Part shown: positions 47,920 through 58,983 of the stretch, in pieces | Numbering within the stretch: position 1 is the first letter of the stretch | Layout: every line of letters begins with the position of its first letter | DNA from: Sphagnum compactum | Lineage: Eukaryota > Bryophyta > Sphagnopsida > Sphagnales | Direction of reading: 5' to 3' | DNA length: 64,000 nt | Assembly (NCBI GenBank): GCA_965153455.1 | Contig: OZ234493.1 | Location: 18,590,213-18,654,212, forward strand | Program-made: the position numbers and the translations under genes | Notes under the pieces: generated by a model | Told to the model about the DNA's origin: nothing | The model's database searches: none | Seen by the model: the letters and a program-made list of their open reading frames with translations, nothing else

Positions 47920-50674
47920 GTTGCAGATAAGCATTCAATTTAGACAAATTGATCCAATTTATATAATTCAACTTTTCAAGTAAAAAATTGGTTAAAATTC
48001 TTTAAAAAATTAAAATACAATGAACTTTGATAAATGCATTTGAAAAATATCAAAAAAACAAGTAGATTTTTTTGAAGATGGTGAACTTTAAAAAGAGGGT
48101 AGTCTTTGAATGAATGCATATGGACTCCTACTCCCATTAGCATAAGATGAAATTTATTATAAAACATTCACCATTAGTTGTTGAACTAGAAGGATGAACT
48201 CCATGTCCTAATGCGCTCTAAATTTGTTCACATGTAGGAAGAGGCGAGAAAACATGTGAGGGTGAACATGATGTTAATAAGGACATCTTGAATGTAAATA
48301 AAAATTGGTGGGAAAGAATTCACAATTGATCATTGCAAAAAAGAGATTTAAGATTCAATGTTTTGGACAAATAGAGCCCTAAACAAAGGACATGCATAAC
48401 AACAAAAGAAGTATAGACTAGCAATGGACTTGCTTTATCCTTGGGAAAGTTGAAAGGTTATGGAATGAAAATTCAGATGAATAATGCCACATGAGCAAGA
48501 GACTTTGTTATTGTGGTTACCTTCAATAGTAATAATGTAGTAAAGTGCATCACTTTTGACTACCATAGTAGCTTTACCATTTTGGCATAAATTAAATTAT
48601 TTTCTGTTTTGTCAAACTTTTGAAAAATTATTAATTATTTGTGTCGAAATTTTTAATAAAATCAAAAGTTCAATTGTCTGGTTTTGAATCATAGACCTTC
48701 TATGACAACGACTTAAATTTGAGGCAGTCTAAATACATTAGACTATTCCATAACATTGACAAGACCTTGTTTATTATTTTGTATAATCATTATTTGTCGA
48801 AAATTTTAGAATTAAAAAATCAAGTGCCAAAGTTAAGATTTCAAATTCAATTAATTATTCTGTAGTTTGTTGCCAAAATGGTAAAGCTACTACGACCACT
48901 TGGGTTGGCAAGACCACTAGGCTTGATGTATATATGAATCTAAGTAATATGTTGGGGAAATTACAAATTTATCAAAATAATTACAATTCTATGAATCCCC
49001 AATTTATATCGTGTCTAAATGAATAATGTCATTCCCATTGGTTCAAGAGAAACAAATCTTTTTATATTTGCTAATCACATAATAATGTGCAATTTTAAAT
49101 CTTATAGGGTTGAATTTGTTACTTCCAAATGCGAAATATTGCATGCCATCTCTATGAGCATTGTGTCAAGAAAGAATAAACAACTTCTAGCTACATAAAA
49201 ATGACATTCATATTGTTTGGGTCTTGACCTAGCTCCTAATCTAGGTCCCAATGACATATTTGAAATCATATGAATTGGGGTACTTGTTTTGGCAATTTGA
49301 AAATTGATTATGAAAATTCCTTATTTAGATTAGCTTACAACTCACCCCTTGATTTAAATGCATTGAATTTTTGGGTGAAATTTCACAACTTGGTGATGAA
49401 TAAGGGGCCTTGTGATATACAAAAAAAAAATTGGGAAAAAATTATTAAGAATGTTTTTTTGAAATCACCATATTTATCATCTAATTGGAAGTTTGGTAAT
49501 TGCAAGCAATGAAATTATTTTTGGTGGTGACTTTGAGAAAATTTTGGAAATATGTGCTGTTCAATGAGAAAATCTATTTCAGCAAAAAAAATCCTCACTT
49601 TCGAAAAATTTTGTTTTTTGAAAAAGAAACCATGAATTTAAGAGGAGATTAAATCAAAGTGAATACACCAAATATGAAGAAAATTAAAGATCATGTAATA
49701 AATAATTTGATTTGTGCTTTCATTTTAAATTATTTTGACAAACTTTTGCTTCTATACATTTATGCATGTTCAAGTCCAAACAAATATTATTGGCATTGGT
49801 CACCAACTCAAAGGCATGTTGTTGCAAATGTATAAAGCTCACATTCTAATGAACAATATTTAAGGTAGGTACTAGGTACGTATCACATAGGAAATATATT
49901 TTAAAAATTTTAACTTTAAAGGTTTCAAAATATATACTTGTGACATACATTTCTAACATCAAGTTAATTGTAATGAATAAATTTCATGAAGAACTTGAAA
50001 ATGTTATGAGTTCATGTAGGGTTTGATGCAATCCACCATGGGCCGTGATAATCAAATCACATTAAATTAATGAAGGATCCAAAGAGGCAATTGCAAACTA
50101 AAGGCGTCCTAGTTCCTTTCAAAAAGAATAGGTGACAAAAAAACACCTATATTTGATTCTTTCTTTTGTTGTTGGTAAATGGGAAATCAATCGCTCATAT
50201 TTACCCTTTTATTATTGGGAATATATAATGTGGCTTTATCAAATGCTTGATTCAAACAAGGCCACCTATGATGGTTTTTTTTTTTTTTTTTTTTCCCAAA
50301 ACCAAAATCAAAGGATTTTGGAAATGCTTTTTAGTAGCACCAATTTGGTGGATATTTTTTGTTTGTGGTGATACTTGTTATGCTTAATATGGCACAATGT
50401 CATAAATCAACAAGCCTACCTATTTACATAAAAAATATCCACTAATTCCCATAAAACAAGACAATAAAATCTTATATTATAGAAAATATTCCTTTAGCAA
50501 ATTGGCATGCTTTTGCATCAAAGGCAAATTTGGTTTCATATAATGCTCTATCACTATACAATGGGTCCAACAAATTGGGTGGGAAGAAACAATTGCATTT
50601 TGTGAAAAGAACAAAATCAAAATCACCTATTAAGTATTTTAAATTTCAAGAAACATATTGATCCCCAAAGTTGG

Positions 50675-50707
<33 letters not shown>

Positions 50708-52600
50708 ATATTAATCAATATATTTGATCACATATTCAATATATTGATGAATACGTTGATAAATACATTTCAATGAATATATTACAATATGGATTGGTAA
50801 TGGATCTCCATTAGGTGAAAATATCATATTAACAAGGCAAACAAGATATATATGTTTCCATTTTGACTATATAATTTCTCCAAGCTCCCAAGGCCCAACA
50901 AGTGGCATCAAACTATACCCACAAACATGGAAGTTGACAAATAGCCTAACAAGACCTAAAAGCTCAATATGGGACAAAACTTGGGATGATGTATAGTTAG
51001 GTATTGCAGGCTACATGCTCAACTTTTAGTTGCCAAAAAGACAACAATTCAAGTGGGTTTCAGACAAGAGTTGCAGGACCTTCCTTCTTCTTCAAGGACA
51101 CATGTTGGGCCCCAACTTCTAGCATTCTTTTACTACTGTTGAAGCACCAATCAAAAGAGGAATGTCCAATGGATTGATCAATCTTATCTATGTGCCCAAG
51201 AGTGTGGAGTTTAGGGTTTAGGGTTTTAGTGCATTTCACCCAAAGCACTATTTATTATAAAGGGTAGAATCATTTGCATTGTAGTAGATGAGGATGCTTT
51301 GCTTGTTGGCTTTTGCACAATTTTCTAGTATCTTATATAATCTTATGATGATGATGATGATGATGTTATGTGCATAGATCTCTCCTAGCAATCATGAACA
51401 CCATGCTTTTATAATAATCAAGTTGGGGGTATTATTGATGCATTGCACACTTGAGAGTGCACTATGCCCACAAAGGAGGCCAAGAACTAGAGATCAATCA
51501 TGATCAAGGGTCCATTTCCTTTGTTGTCTATGATTAGGTATAAGAGCTTGGGACACATTACTTACCTTACATTTTCCTTACAAATTTGCTTATCATTATT
51601 AGTGCAATTTTCTTTTTTCCCTTGGAATATTATTTAGCAACAATAGACAAAAAAAAGCTTGGGACAAATAGGGACAAATTATTTAGCTACAATTCCTAGT
51701 TTTGGTACAACAATTTTGTTTTAGATTTCTTAGATTTCTGCATTATAGATAGTTGGGTTGGTTTTGGAGGACGCATTGAAGTGATGAACGCCATTCTTGT
51801 TTGTATCCTTGACAATCACAAGTTCTCATCTATCGTCACCACATGCTTTTAGGTTTCTCTATTCATCAAACCCATTATCATCTTAAGTTGATCTTATTGG
51901 TTGTTTTGGGTTTAAGGGTTTAGGGTTTATCGGTTGTTTTGCACCATTTATCATGTGTCATCACGACATGCATGACTTAAGAAGTTGATTAAAATTGCCA
52001 AACCAAAATATGGTTTTATCTAATTTTTCATTTTGGTTTTGACCAAACCAAGTATACCATCGTATTGATTTAAAATATCCGTGTGGCTTCCATATAGTAG
52101 TATGTGAATGATTAATTTTTGGGTACTTGTGACATTGTGATTTATACAACTTTGTGTGTTTTCGGATGAAATTATTCACAATTTCTAAGTTCTAACCATG
52201 GGCCGTAGTCGTCATTATTGAATTTGTTTGGTAGGTCCCTTTGAGCGGATTTGCACCCACATCCTCACACTTGTGGCCCCATAGTGCAAAAGTGTCATTA
52301 AGTATTCTTCAGTATAAACCTTGATCTCTTCGATAACCACCTCCAAACGGCCAAGTGTTCGTTGACTATTTGGTGGGGAATTAAATCCACCATATTTTAT
52401 ATTACTCTAGAGATTGCGGTGATGGCCATGTGTGCACCGCCATAACAATTTTTCTAATCGATACTTTTGAGATGTGAGAAATACGTATTGTCTCGATCAT
52501 CATCGGGCAAAGGAATTAAGGTTACACACCCCAAAAAAAATGACCACCAAGCACCATCAATCCTCCACCATGCGTATTTTTACACCTATTTGGGCTTAAT
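47920..52600. other. AT-rich interval with simple repeats, no gene
   Basis: No gene supported. It holds an (AT)n run at about 50,678-50,702, a poly-T run at 50,276-50,294, an (ATG)n run at about 51,345-51,366, and two short telomere-type TTTAGGG runs (51,209-51,226 and about 51,905-51,928). A minus-strand frame at 51,060-51,248 looks faintly ankyrin-like but is too weak to call. Confidence 0.5.
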
Positions 52601-52619
52601 TTTTGTTGTTGGCATGGCT

Positions 52620-53860
52620 CAAGAGCAATGCTAGTAATCCTCGGCGACGGCTCCGTGCATCAAAGGGCCACAATTTGTTTGTGCCCAGGCACAATTGAAT
52701 CCTACTTCCGAGTCAAAGTCAAGCACGTATAATAAGCCTCTTTGTGAAAAGGCCGGAAGGGGGTGAATGTAGAAGGGGGCTTGTTTTTAAAATAAAAAAA
52801 GAGGGCAAGGGGGTTGGGGGGGGGGTGGCTTAAGGTTTTTCGGGTTTAATTAAATCCCTTTCCAAACGTGACCCAAATTTTTGTCCCAAAAATGAGGTCC
52901 ACGGAAACCAAAAACGCGTGAGTCATAGCTGGCAAGAATTTGACACCTGAAAAAAAAAGCCAAAAAGACAGCCCGAGTTAAGCAAAAGACAGAAACCATC
53001 AAGTCCTCGGTTACCGGCATTACCCAGTCAGTTCCCGGTCACTTCTCGCTCTTGTTTCTTCTCGGTTTCCTTTCACTACATCTCCGCCGTCAACGAGGCT
53101 CCCTGAGATCTTAGATCTCAGCCGTTTGAGACAAGGTTGAGGGTTTTTCAGAGAGTTTTTAAGTAGCCTTTTTTTTTTGGTGGGGGGCGAAATTTCTCCA
53201 AAAAGAGAAAAAAAAGAAAATGAAGTGTTTTTGGGATGTTTTCAATCGCCAGAAGTGAGGCCAAAAAAAAAAGTAAAAATCGCCAGTGTTATTATATTTG
53301 GTTTTTAGTGTGTAGCCAAATTATAGAAAGATGATTAAAGACTTTTTGTACTTCATATTTCGTTTATAACCAGATTTGGCTAAATTATGTTTCTGCATTT
53401 CCTTCAAGCATGAGTTAGTATCATAATTTAACATCAGCGGCTTGTAAGTTTGAGATTTCTTAAATTTGAAGCTGAGATTTCTGTCTAGTTATGGTATTTT
53501 TTCCTGGTGGTATTCATGCGCAGCCCTGAATTCTTTCTATCGAGAACTGAGATGTACACTGCCATCTCTTGCCACATTATTCTGTATCATCTTCAACAAG
53601 AGGATGAAGAGCACACTGGAAATGTGAACATGGAATTTATTCAACAATATAGGTCACAGATTTTTGAGCAAAACAACACTCTTGTACACATAATCTCTCT
53701 ATTCTACATGTTGTCAGAAACTAATGTCCAACACTAATGGTCCAGTTGCTTTGCAATTCAGAATGGTTACAACTCACTCATATGCTGGGACAGAAAACAG
53801 AGATAATCGATGGGTTCTTATTTGAGGAAATTCCGTCTCATGAGAAAGAGGCTTCCACAG
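52620..53860. other. Compositional step into gene island; hydrolase 3' flank
   Basis: From about 52,600 the sequence becomes less AT-rich, with many CG dinucleotides between 52,970 and 53,110 (TCAGTTCCCGGTCAC, CATCTCCGCCGTC). The stretch has the look of a plant promoter or 5' UTR, but no coding exon follows on the plus strand. The palindrome AGATCTTAGATCT lies at about 53,107-53,119. The part above about 53,640 is probably 3' UTR of the hydrolase gene. Confidence 0.35.
53636..53641 (-). terminator. Candidate poly(A) signal of the ABHD13-like gene
   Basis: AATAAA on the minus strand about 220 bases past the stop codon. The position is typical, but not proven. Confidence 0.35.
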
Positions 53861-56649
53861 CTACCCTTCTTTCATCACGAGTTGGGGACCACCATCAACT
53901 TCTGATGGGCTGTTTTGGAGTATAGTTTCCCCTGCAGTATGCTGCTTCATAAAGCTTTCAATACTTTTCCAATAGTGCTCACCACCACGCATCCATGTGT
54001 CCATGTGCATTCCATGTGGAAACTCCACAAAGGAGCGGTACCCTGAGTTTTTCCGTGCTGCAATGTAGAGTCGTCGCATGTGTGATGGTGGGACCATCTC
54101 ATCCTTCAAGCCCGACAAAAACAAAACTGGCTCTGAAATCTGTGCATCAAAACATATGGACAGACTGTTATTGTAACAGCTCCAGGGGAGTCGTGAAGTC
54201 CAAGAGGAGTGACCCCATAATTCAAAGTTCCAGGGTTAGCACTAAAGTTACAGCAATCTGAATAAAGCCATTTCTCAGCAAGGAGGTAGTAGCCTAAGGG
54301 TGAAGAGCAAGTTCCTCACATAAGAATGGAAGACTCTGCATTGTTCTTTTTTCTTGTCAACTAAATGTTCAATAAGGTACTATCAGCTAAGTGACAAGCA
54401 TACAATATAAGGAATTTCATCAGAAGGTGCTCACAGGACAAAAGCATCCAGACAGTAAAAAGCAGGTCTGAGAAGACAAGGGGAAAGAAAGTGCATACAT
54501 CAGTAACAAGATCAATAGTACGCCATGGAGATTTCACAAGCCAGTTCAGTAACTTGGGGCCCTTGCCACTACCAGGCCCACCAACCAAAAACCTCAGTGG
54601 TGGGAGCATCACACCTGCCATATCCAGAACTGATGTGAAGGTGTTCTCAAGTATCAATCCTGATACCTGCAGCTCAAGCCACCTCAAGTTCAAAACGTTT
54701 ACCCCATCACAAACACAGTGGGTGAAGAAAAACATGATGTTAGTGGAAAGCCACAACCTCATTACTGGTTACATGGATGAAGTACTGAAACCTTGGAGAG
54801 TTTAAAGTGCTGCACAATAACACTAAAAAGACATTCGGGATAGACATTTGTGCACTCCAGGATAGGTGAGGGACGAAAGCTATCGCTTTCAATTAAGTGC
54901 CTCAGTTGTCACCAATTGACCAAAACATAGTGCACAATGGCAATTTGATATGTTTGATATAGTTTGAAAACAGAAATCTAGCTCAACCTTTCCTGGATTC
55001 CGTTTTGTGAGAGCTGATCCAACCGCTCCACCCAGTGACCTTCCAAACACAAAAATGCGCTTTGGGTCTATGTCTGTTCTCTGCAGTAAGTGCTCCAGTG
55101 CTGCCTGCACTCCCAAACAATCCAAAGAGTGCTCCCCCAATAAGACAATGTTTTGAATGGACAAAAACTGATCACTTTTGAGTACAGCTGTGAGACATAA
55201 ATCCAGAAACAACTGCAATATGGTGTATCTGTGTAGTCAAATGTCAAAACAGCTCCCCTCAAGAATAGCACAAAAGACAGGTCAGAGTTCAACAGGATGC
55301 ATCCAGCAGTATTCATACCTCAGCATCCATGGTAAGACCTGGTTGAGATGGATACCCATCACTAGCTCCATACCTGAAATAGAAGCATTCAGACAACAGA
55401 CACAATCCAATTGTCTATGGGAAATCAACAAGAGAGAGAGCTGGCATATCGATAGCATTCTCCTGGCAAGCGGGGATGGACAAAGCCAACATGAGTCAGA
55501 GACAAAGTCACTTGCTTGTCAGTTGCTTACAAAGTAGTGAGAGCAGAAACAGTATTTCTTACCCACGATATGACAGCATGAATACATTGCAATTGAGGCG
55601 GCGCAACATCAACTCCACAAACTCAAGACGGTATGCAATGTCTGGGCCATGTTAATGATTTGCCGTCACAAGAAAAAGCCAGTGCTTTGTATAGATCCTT
55701 GCAGAGGGAGGACTTTGCATCAGTGCAGCATGAGAAGCTATTACACTTATTACAGGACTGCAAAGCATGAATTGGTAGTGCAAACATGGAAATTCAGGAA
55801 AGGATACTGCCAGCATTTTCCTGCAAGAATAGAACCGTAGGGCCTGCAACGTCACACACAGCAACACCACACACCAGGCATGGTGTGTAAACAATGTAAG
55901 ACACAGAGCGCCCACACAAAGTACAACCCTATGTTACAGATCCCTCAATCCAACACGATTATCAAGCTGAAGGCAAGCTTCCGTTCACACATCCAACTGG
56001 CATTTCGTAGATTAGGGTTTCCCTTCTCAAGCTTCAGTTCACACATCCAACTGGAATCTCTGAGATTAGGGTTTCCCCTTTGAAGCTTCAGTTCACACAT
56101 CCAACTGGCATTTCTGAGATTAGGGTTTCCACTTTCAAGCTTCAAGAAAAATAGAGTCGAGGTATGATATCCTCTACCAGACGGAATGTTAGAACAATCT
56201 CAGACAGAAATTAGGGCATTGTGGCAGCTCAAGGAGAGAGCTCCTGGCTTTGAGAGTACCAGAGCTCATGGTTATGGATTATGGGCAAAGGAAAATCGAA
56301 CATTAGCGATGTGCAGAAGAAACCAAAAAAATCCCGAGGCTTCAAAGGATCTATCTACAAACGAAGAGAAACAGAGTAGAGAAGTAGTAAGGCGACGAGG
56401 AAGGCTCTTGCCTCTGCAATCAGGTGACGCTTTGATGAACCAGCTATGCAAACGCACGCCATCCGAAGACTCGAGCCACACATCCTCGTAACGCAGTCTG
56501 AGTCTAGCAGGTGTAATAGGATAGCCCTTGCTCATGCCGGGAATAATAGGCACATAGACAAGCTTCTCCTGGAAGGCGAGCAACAACACCACACCCGTGC
56601 AAGCCAAACCTCCCAATCCATACAACAATCCATTCCACCAAATCCCCAT
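53861..56649 (-). CDS. ABHD13: ABHD13/WAV2-type alpha/beta hydrolase (Bem46 family)
   Basis: Seven exons: 56649-56412, 55843-55808, 55641-55563, 55373-55319, 55104-54988, 54666-54499 and 54139-53861. They give 323 residues, normal for the family. Residues 6-25 form an N-terminal membrane anchor, followed by FQEKLVYVPIIPG. The fold then shows SSDGVRLHSWFIK, QENAGNIAYRLE, MLSYRGYGASDGYPSQ, the nucleophile elbow GRSLGG (Ser159), LENTFTSVLDMAG, FLSGLKDEMVPP (Asp244) and GMHMDTW (His276), so the catalytic triad is complete. Plant WAV2 is a plasma-membrane member that restrains root bending; the natural substrate is unknown. The start is the ATG at 56,649, which matches the family's usual N-terminus. 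Intron 1 begins with GC instead of GT (CAGAG|GCAAGA), and only that junction restores CRGPT. Intron 1 also carries a 54-bp minisatellite. The gene is head to head with MAF1. Confidence 0.93.
55975..56146. repeat. Intronic 54-bp minisatellite, three copies
   Basis: Lies in intron 1 of the hydrolase gene. Units start with AAGCTTC at 55,975, 56,029 and 56,083, exactly 54 bp apart, and a partial fourth begins at 56,137. The core TTCACACATCCAACTGG and GATTAGGGTTTCC are nearly invariant. Because 54 is divisible by three, the minus strand stays open through all copies (18-residue repeat with NPNLRNASWMCE). That frame is not the one entered by reading through from exon 1. TTAGGGTTT in each unit is telo-box-like. 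Confidence 0.88.
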
Positions 56650-56906
56650 CCCTACTCCTCCTCCGCAACAACAAAACACAACACCTCCAAAAAAAACACC
56701 CTCAAAAAACAGAAGCAAAAAATTCAGCTCCTCCGCCACATCAAGGTCCTTTGTTTTTTTGTGCACAGAACAAGAATAAAAATTCAAGGTGCTTCTTCCT
56801 CAATGGTTTTGTTCTCCCATTCGCAGGCTGACTTCGGCAAGCAAGAACTATACGAGAAAGGGAAGAAACGCGAATACAAGGAAATACTCGAACCCTAATC
56901 TCCTCG

Positions 56907-56922
56907 TCGTCGTCGACGACGA
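56907..56922. repeat. GTCGAC-centred palindrome
   Basis: TCGTCGTCGACGACGA is a perfect 16-bp palindrome, continued after a 3-base slip by CTCCTC/GAGGAG arms. It is CG-rich and lies in the shared promoter or the hydrolase 5' UTR, where it could form a hairpin in RNA. Confidence 0.7.
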
Positions 56923-57364
56923 GGAGACCCGGTTTCCGTCGTCGACTTGTTACCGGCTACTTACGTAAAAGACGTGGGGATCGTCATGCGAGTCGGGCAG
57001 GACGGGAAGACAACCAGAAAAAAACACGTAAGTAAGGACTGCGGAGAAAGGGACGTGGTTGCGCTTGTCGTCTTGTTTTGTTTGGCACGCGTTTTGCGTT
57101 TTCTTTTCCAGAGTTTTGTGAAGATTTTGAGCATTTTTGTTTCCCCTCTCATCAGTTTCTGGTTTGTTTCTTTGTTTTCTTGCGTTGTTTGTCTTGTGAA
57201 AATCTCTTGTATTCCAACGACCTTTGCGTGCAGACAACGAACATTCCTTCTTTTGTTTCTTGAGGCCTTTTTTTTGCATTATTGTTGCTTGAAAGCTCGA
57301 AGCAAACGTACCTACCGTCGTTGTCTGCTTTTCTTTTGCCTTTAAGCGTCTTTTTTCCTCGTTC

Positions 57365-57391
57365 TCTCTTCTCTCTCTCTCTCTCTCTCTC
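57365..57391. repeat. (CT)n pyrimidine patch
   Basis: CTCTCTTCTCTCTCTC-type run followed by two CGACTCT units. Such Y-patches are common near plant transcription starts. Confidence 0.8.
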
Positions 57392-57703
57392 GACTCTCGA
57401 CTCTCTTCTACTGCGGCGAGTTTGTTTAGCCGTGGCAGGTAGCGTCGTTACGAGTGCGGTTGAATTTGGAATCTGGAACGGCCGTGTGTGAGTGACAAAG
57501 AAGCGGGGATTTTTTCGTTTGTGAAATTTGGCGAGCTTCTTAACGACTTCTTGACTGTTCGGTTTGAGACTGGTGAAGCCGCAAGCGAAAGCGGAAAACA
57601 TCCAAACGTGAAGAAGAAGGACGTGGTTCGCGCCAGAAGAAGAAGAGGAGTCTTCTTGTTGCGTGACATCATCATCGACAAGACGGAGAATCCGGCTTGT
57701 TTT

Positions 57704-58983
57704 ATGAAGCAGAGCAGTAACATCATCATCAGCCAACATGAAGTTCCTCGAATACACCCCCCTCGCTCGGTAAATTTCTCTCTTCTTCTTCTGCTGCTGC
57801 TGCTGCTTAGAGGTTGTTCCTGGAAGAGAACAACCTTGCCACAAAGTATGTGTCAATTTATTACGACCAGATCGCAATCGTGTGAGTCTTCTTGAGACTA
57901 TTGAAGTCCGCGAGGCGCTTGTAACAGCCAAGCGATTCTCGTGCTTTAGACTCTCTGTTTCTGTCTCATCAAGACCAAGAATACGCCATTCTTTTCTTCG
58001 ACTTAGGCTTTTCCTCCTCGCGTGTCTAGTTTGGAGTCTTGAGTTTGGAAATTCAGTTGCCTCTCTTCAATCGTACATCTTCCTTCCGAGGGTTTCTGAT
58101 TTTCTCTTGGTCGCCATCTTCTGGCACTCGTACACTTGTTTGAATTGCAACAAGGTGTTGTCTTAGGACTTTTGCATGCACGTCTTGCCATTTCCACTTC
58201 AATTTCTTTAGAGTAATTTTGACCTTGCTCTTCTTCCCTATTAGCGTTTTTCAACAACTTTCAAACGCTTTTGGGCTTTAGAAAACGAGAATCCTAATTG
58301 CTGACACATGTTTTATCGTCAAGCAAATTTGCAGAATGAATGCATTTCTTGCAAGTGTCAATATTGGTGGCTGTCTTGTACAAGGAGTCCTGGAGGCATA
58401 CTCTTGTAAGCTTTTTTTTCTCAATAATGCCTTTTTTCTCTTTCTCCTCATGCACCTTGCATGGACTTGTTCTCACCATTGTCTAGGGAGGTCACAATGC
58501 TGCTTGCATGAAATCATGTTTCAGAATCACCCACAAGTTACAATACATTCTTAATGCATGTTGATGGGAAGGAAAAACCCGAGAGCAAATAAGAAGCTCC
58601 CAGAACAATCTAACAGTTGGAATTGAATTTGATCACTGTGGAGTCTGCAGTAGATATTCTTTAGCTAGTTTGACTGTAGATACTGCAAGGTAACTGAAAA
58701 CCCATGTGAAGAGGTCATTCTCTGGAGCTCCTTTAGCAATTTTGCTTATGTCCTGTTCTAGGATATGCACTGCTAGGTAATGCTTTTGCTGTTTTAGAAC
58801 CCATCACTTCTGTGTAGAGCTTATCAGTTTTATTTCTTTGTGAGTTTTCCTTTGTCTGTTACAGTATTGGAGTTAAGTAAAGGTTTGTTAGGCTATTTCC
58901 AGAGAAATTTCTCTTTGGCCATTGCATGACGATGATGATCTGAAGAGACTTTTTGATTTGTCAGGCAAGGTGGCAGGCATTGA
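57704..58983 (+). other. Upstream ORF overlapping the MAF1 start
   Basis: An ATG at 57,704 opens a 51-codon frame that passes the MAF1 ATG (57,738) in a different frame. It runs across the first two MAF1 introns in the spliced message and ends at the TGA at 58,981-58,983 in exon 3. Its context is weak (T at -3), while the MAF1 ATG has A at -3, so leaky scanning should allow MAF1 translation. It matters only if transcription starts before 57,704. Confidence 0.45.

Larger units (their letters stand above)
56650..57737. promoter_or_regulatory. Shared head-to-head promoter region of ABHD13-like and MAF1 genes
   Basis: 1,088 bp separate the two start codons, so both 5' UTRs and promoters lie here. 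It is CG-dinucleotide-rich between about 56,870 and 57,080. It holds a GTC/GAC palindrome at 56,907-56,922, an ACCCTAA telo-box-like word (56,892), a second GTCGTCGAC (56,938), and a (CT)n pyrimidine patch (57,365-57,391) that is likely part of the MAF1 5' UTR. No clear TATA box lies between. Long open frames here (57,152-57,931 minus) are antisense to UTR and not believed. Confidence 0.5.

Noticed and set aside
51060-51248. Ankyrin-like minus-strand fragment
   Set aside because: Only one faint repeat-like stretch (MLEVGAQHVSLKKKEGPATLV) with no second repeat; too weak to call.
57488-57895. 135-residue plus-strand frame spanning the MAF1 start
   Set aside because: It begins with GTG rather than ATG; the real upstream ATG in another frame is at 57,704.
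57152-57931. 259-residue minus-strand open frame across the MAF1 promoter and first exon
   Set aside because: It is antisense to the well-supported MAF1 exon 1, is basic and low-complexity from the CT-rich 5' UTR, and has no family resemblance.
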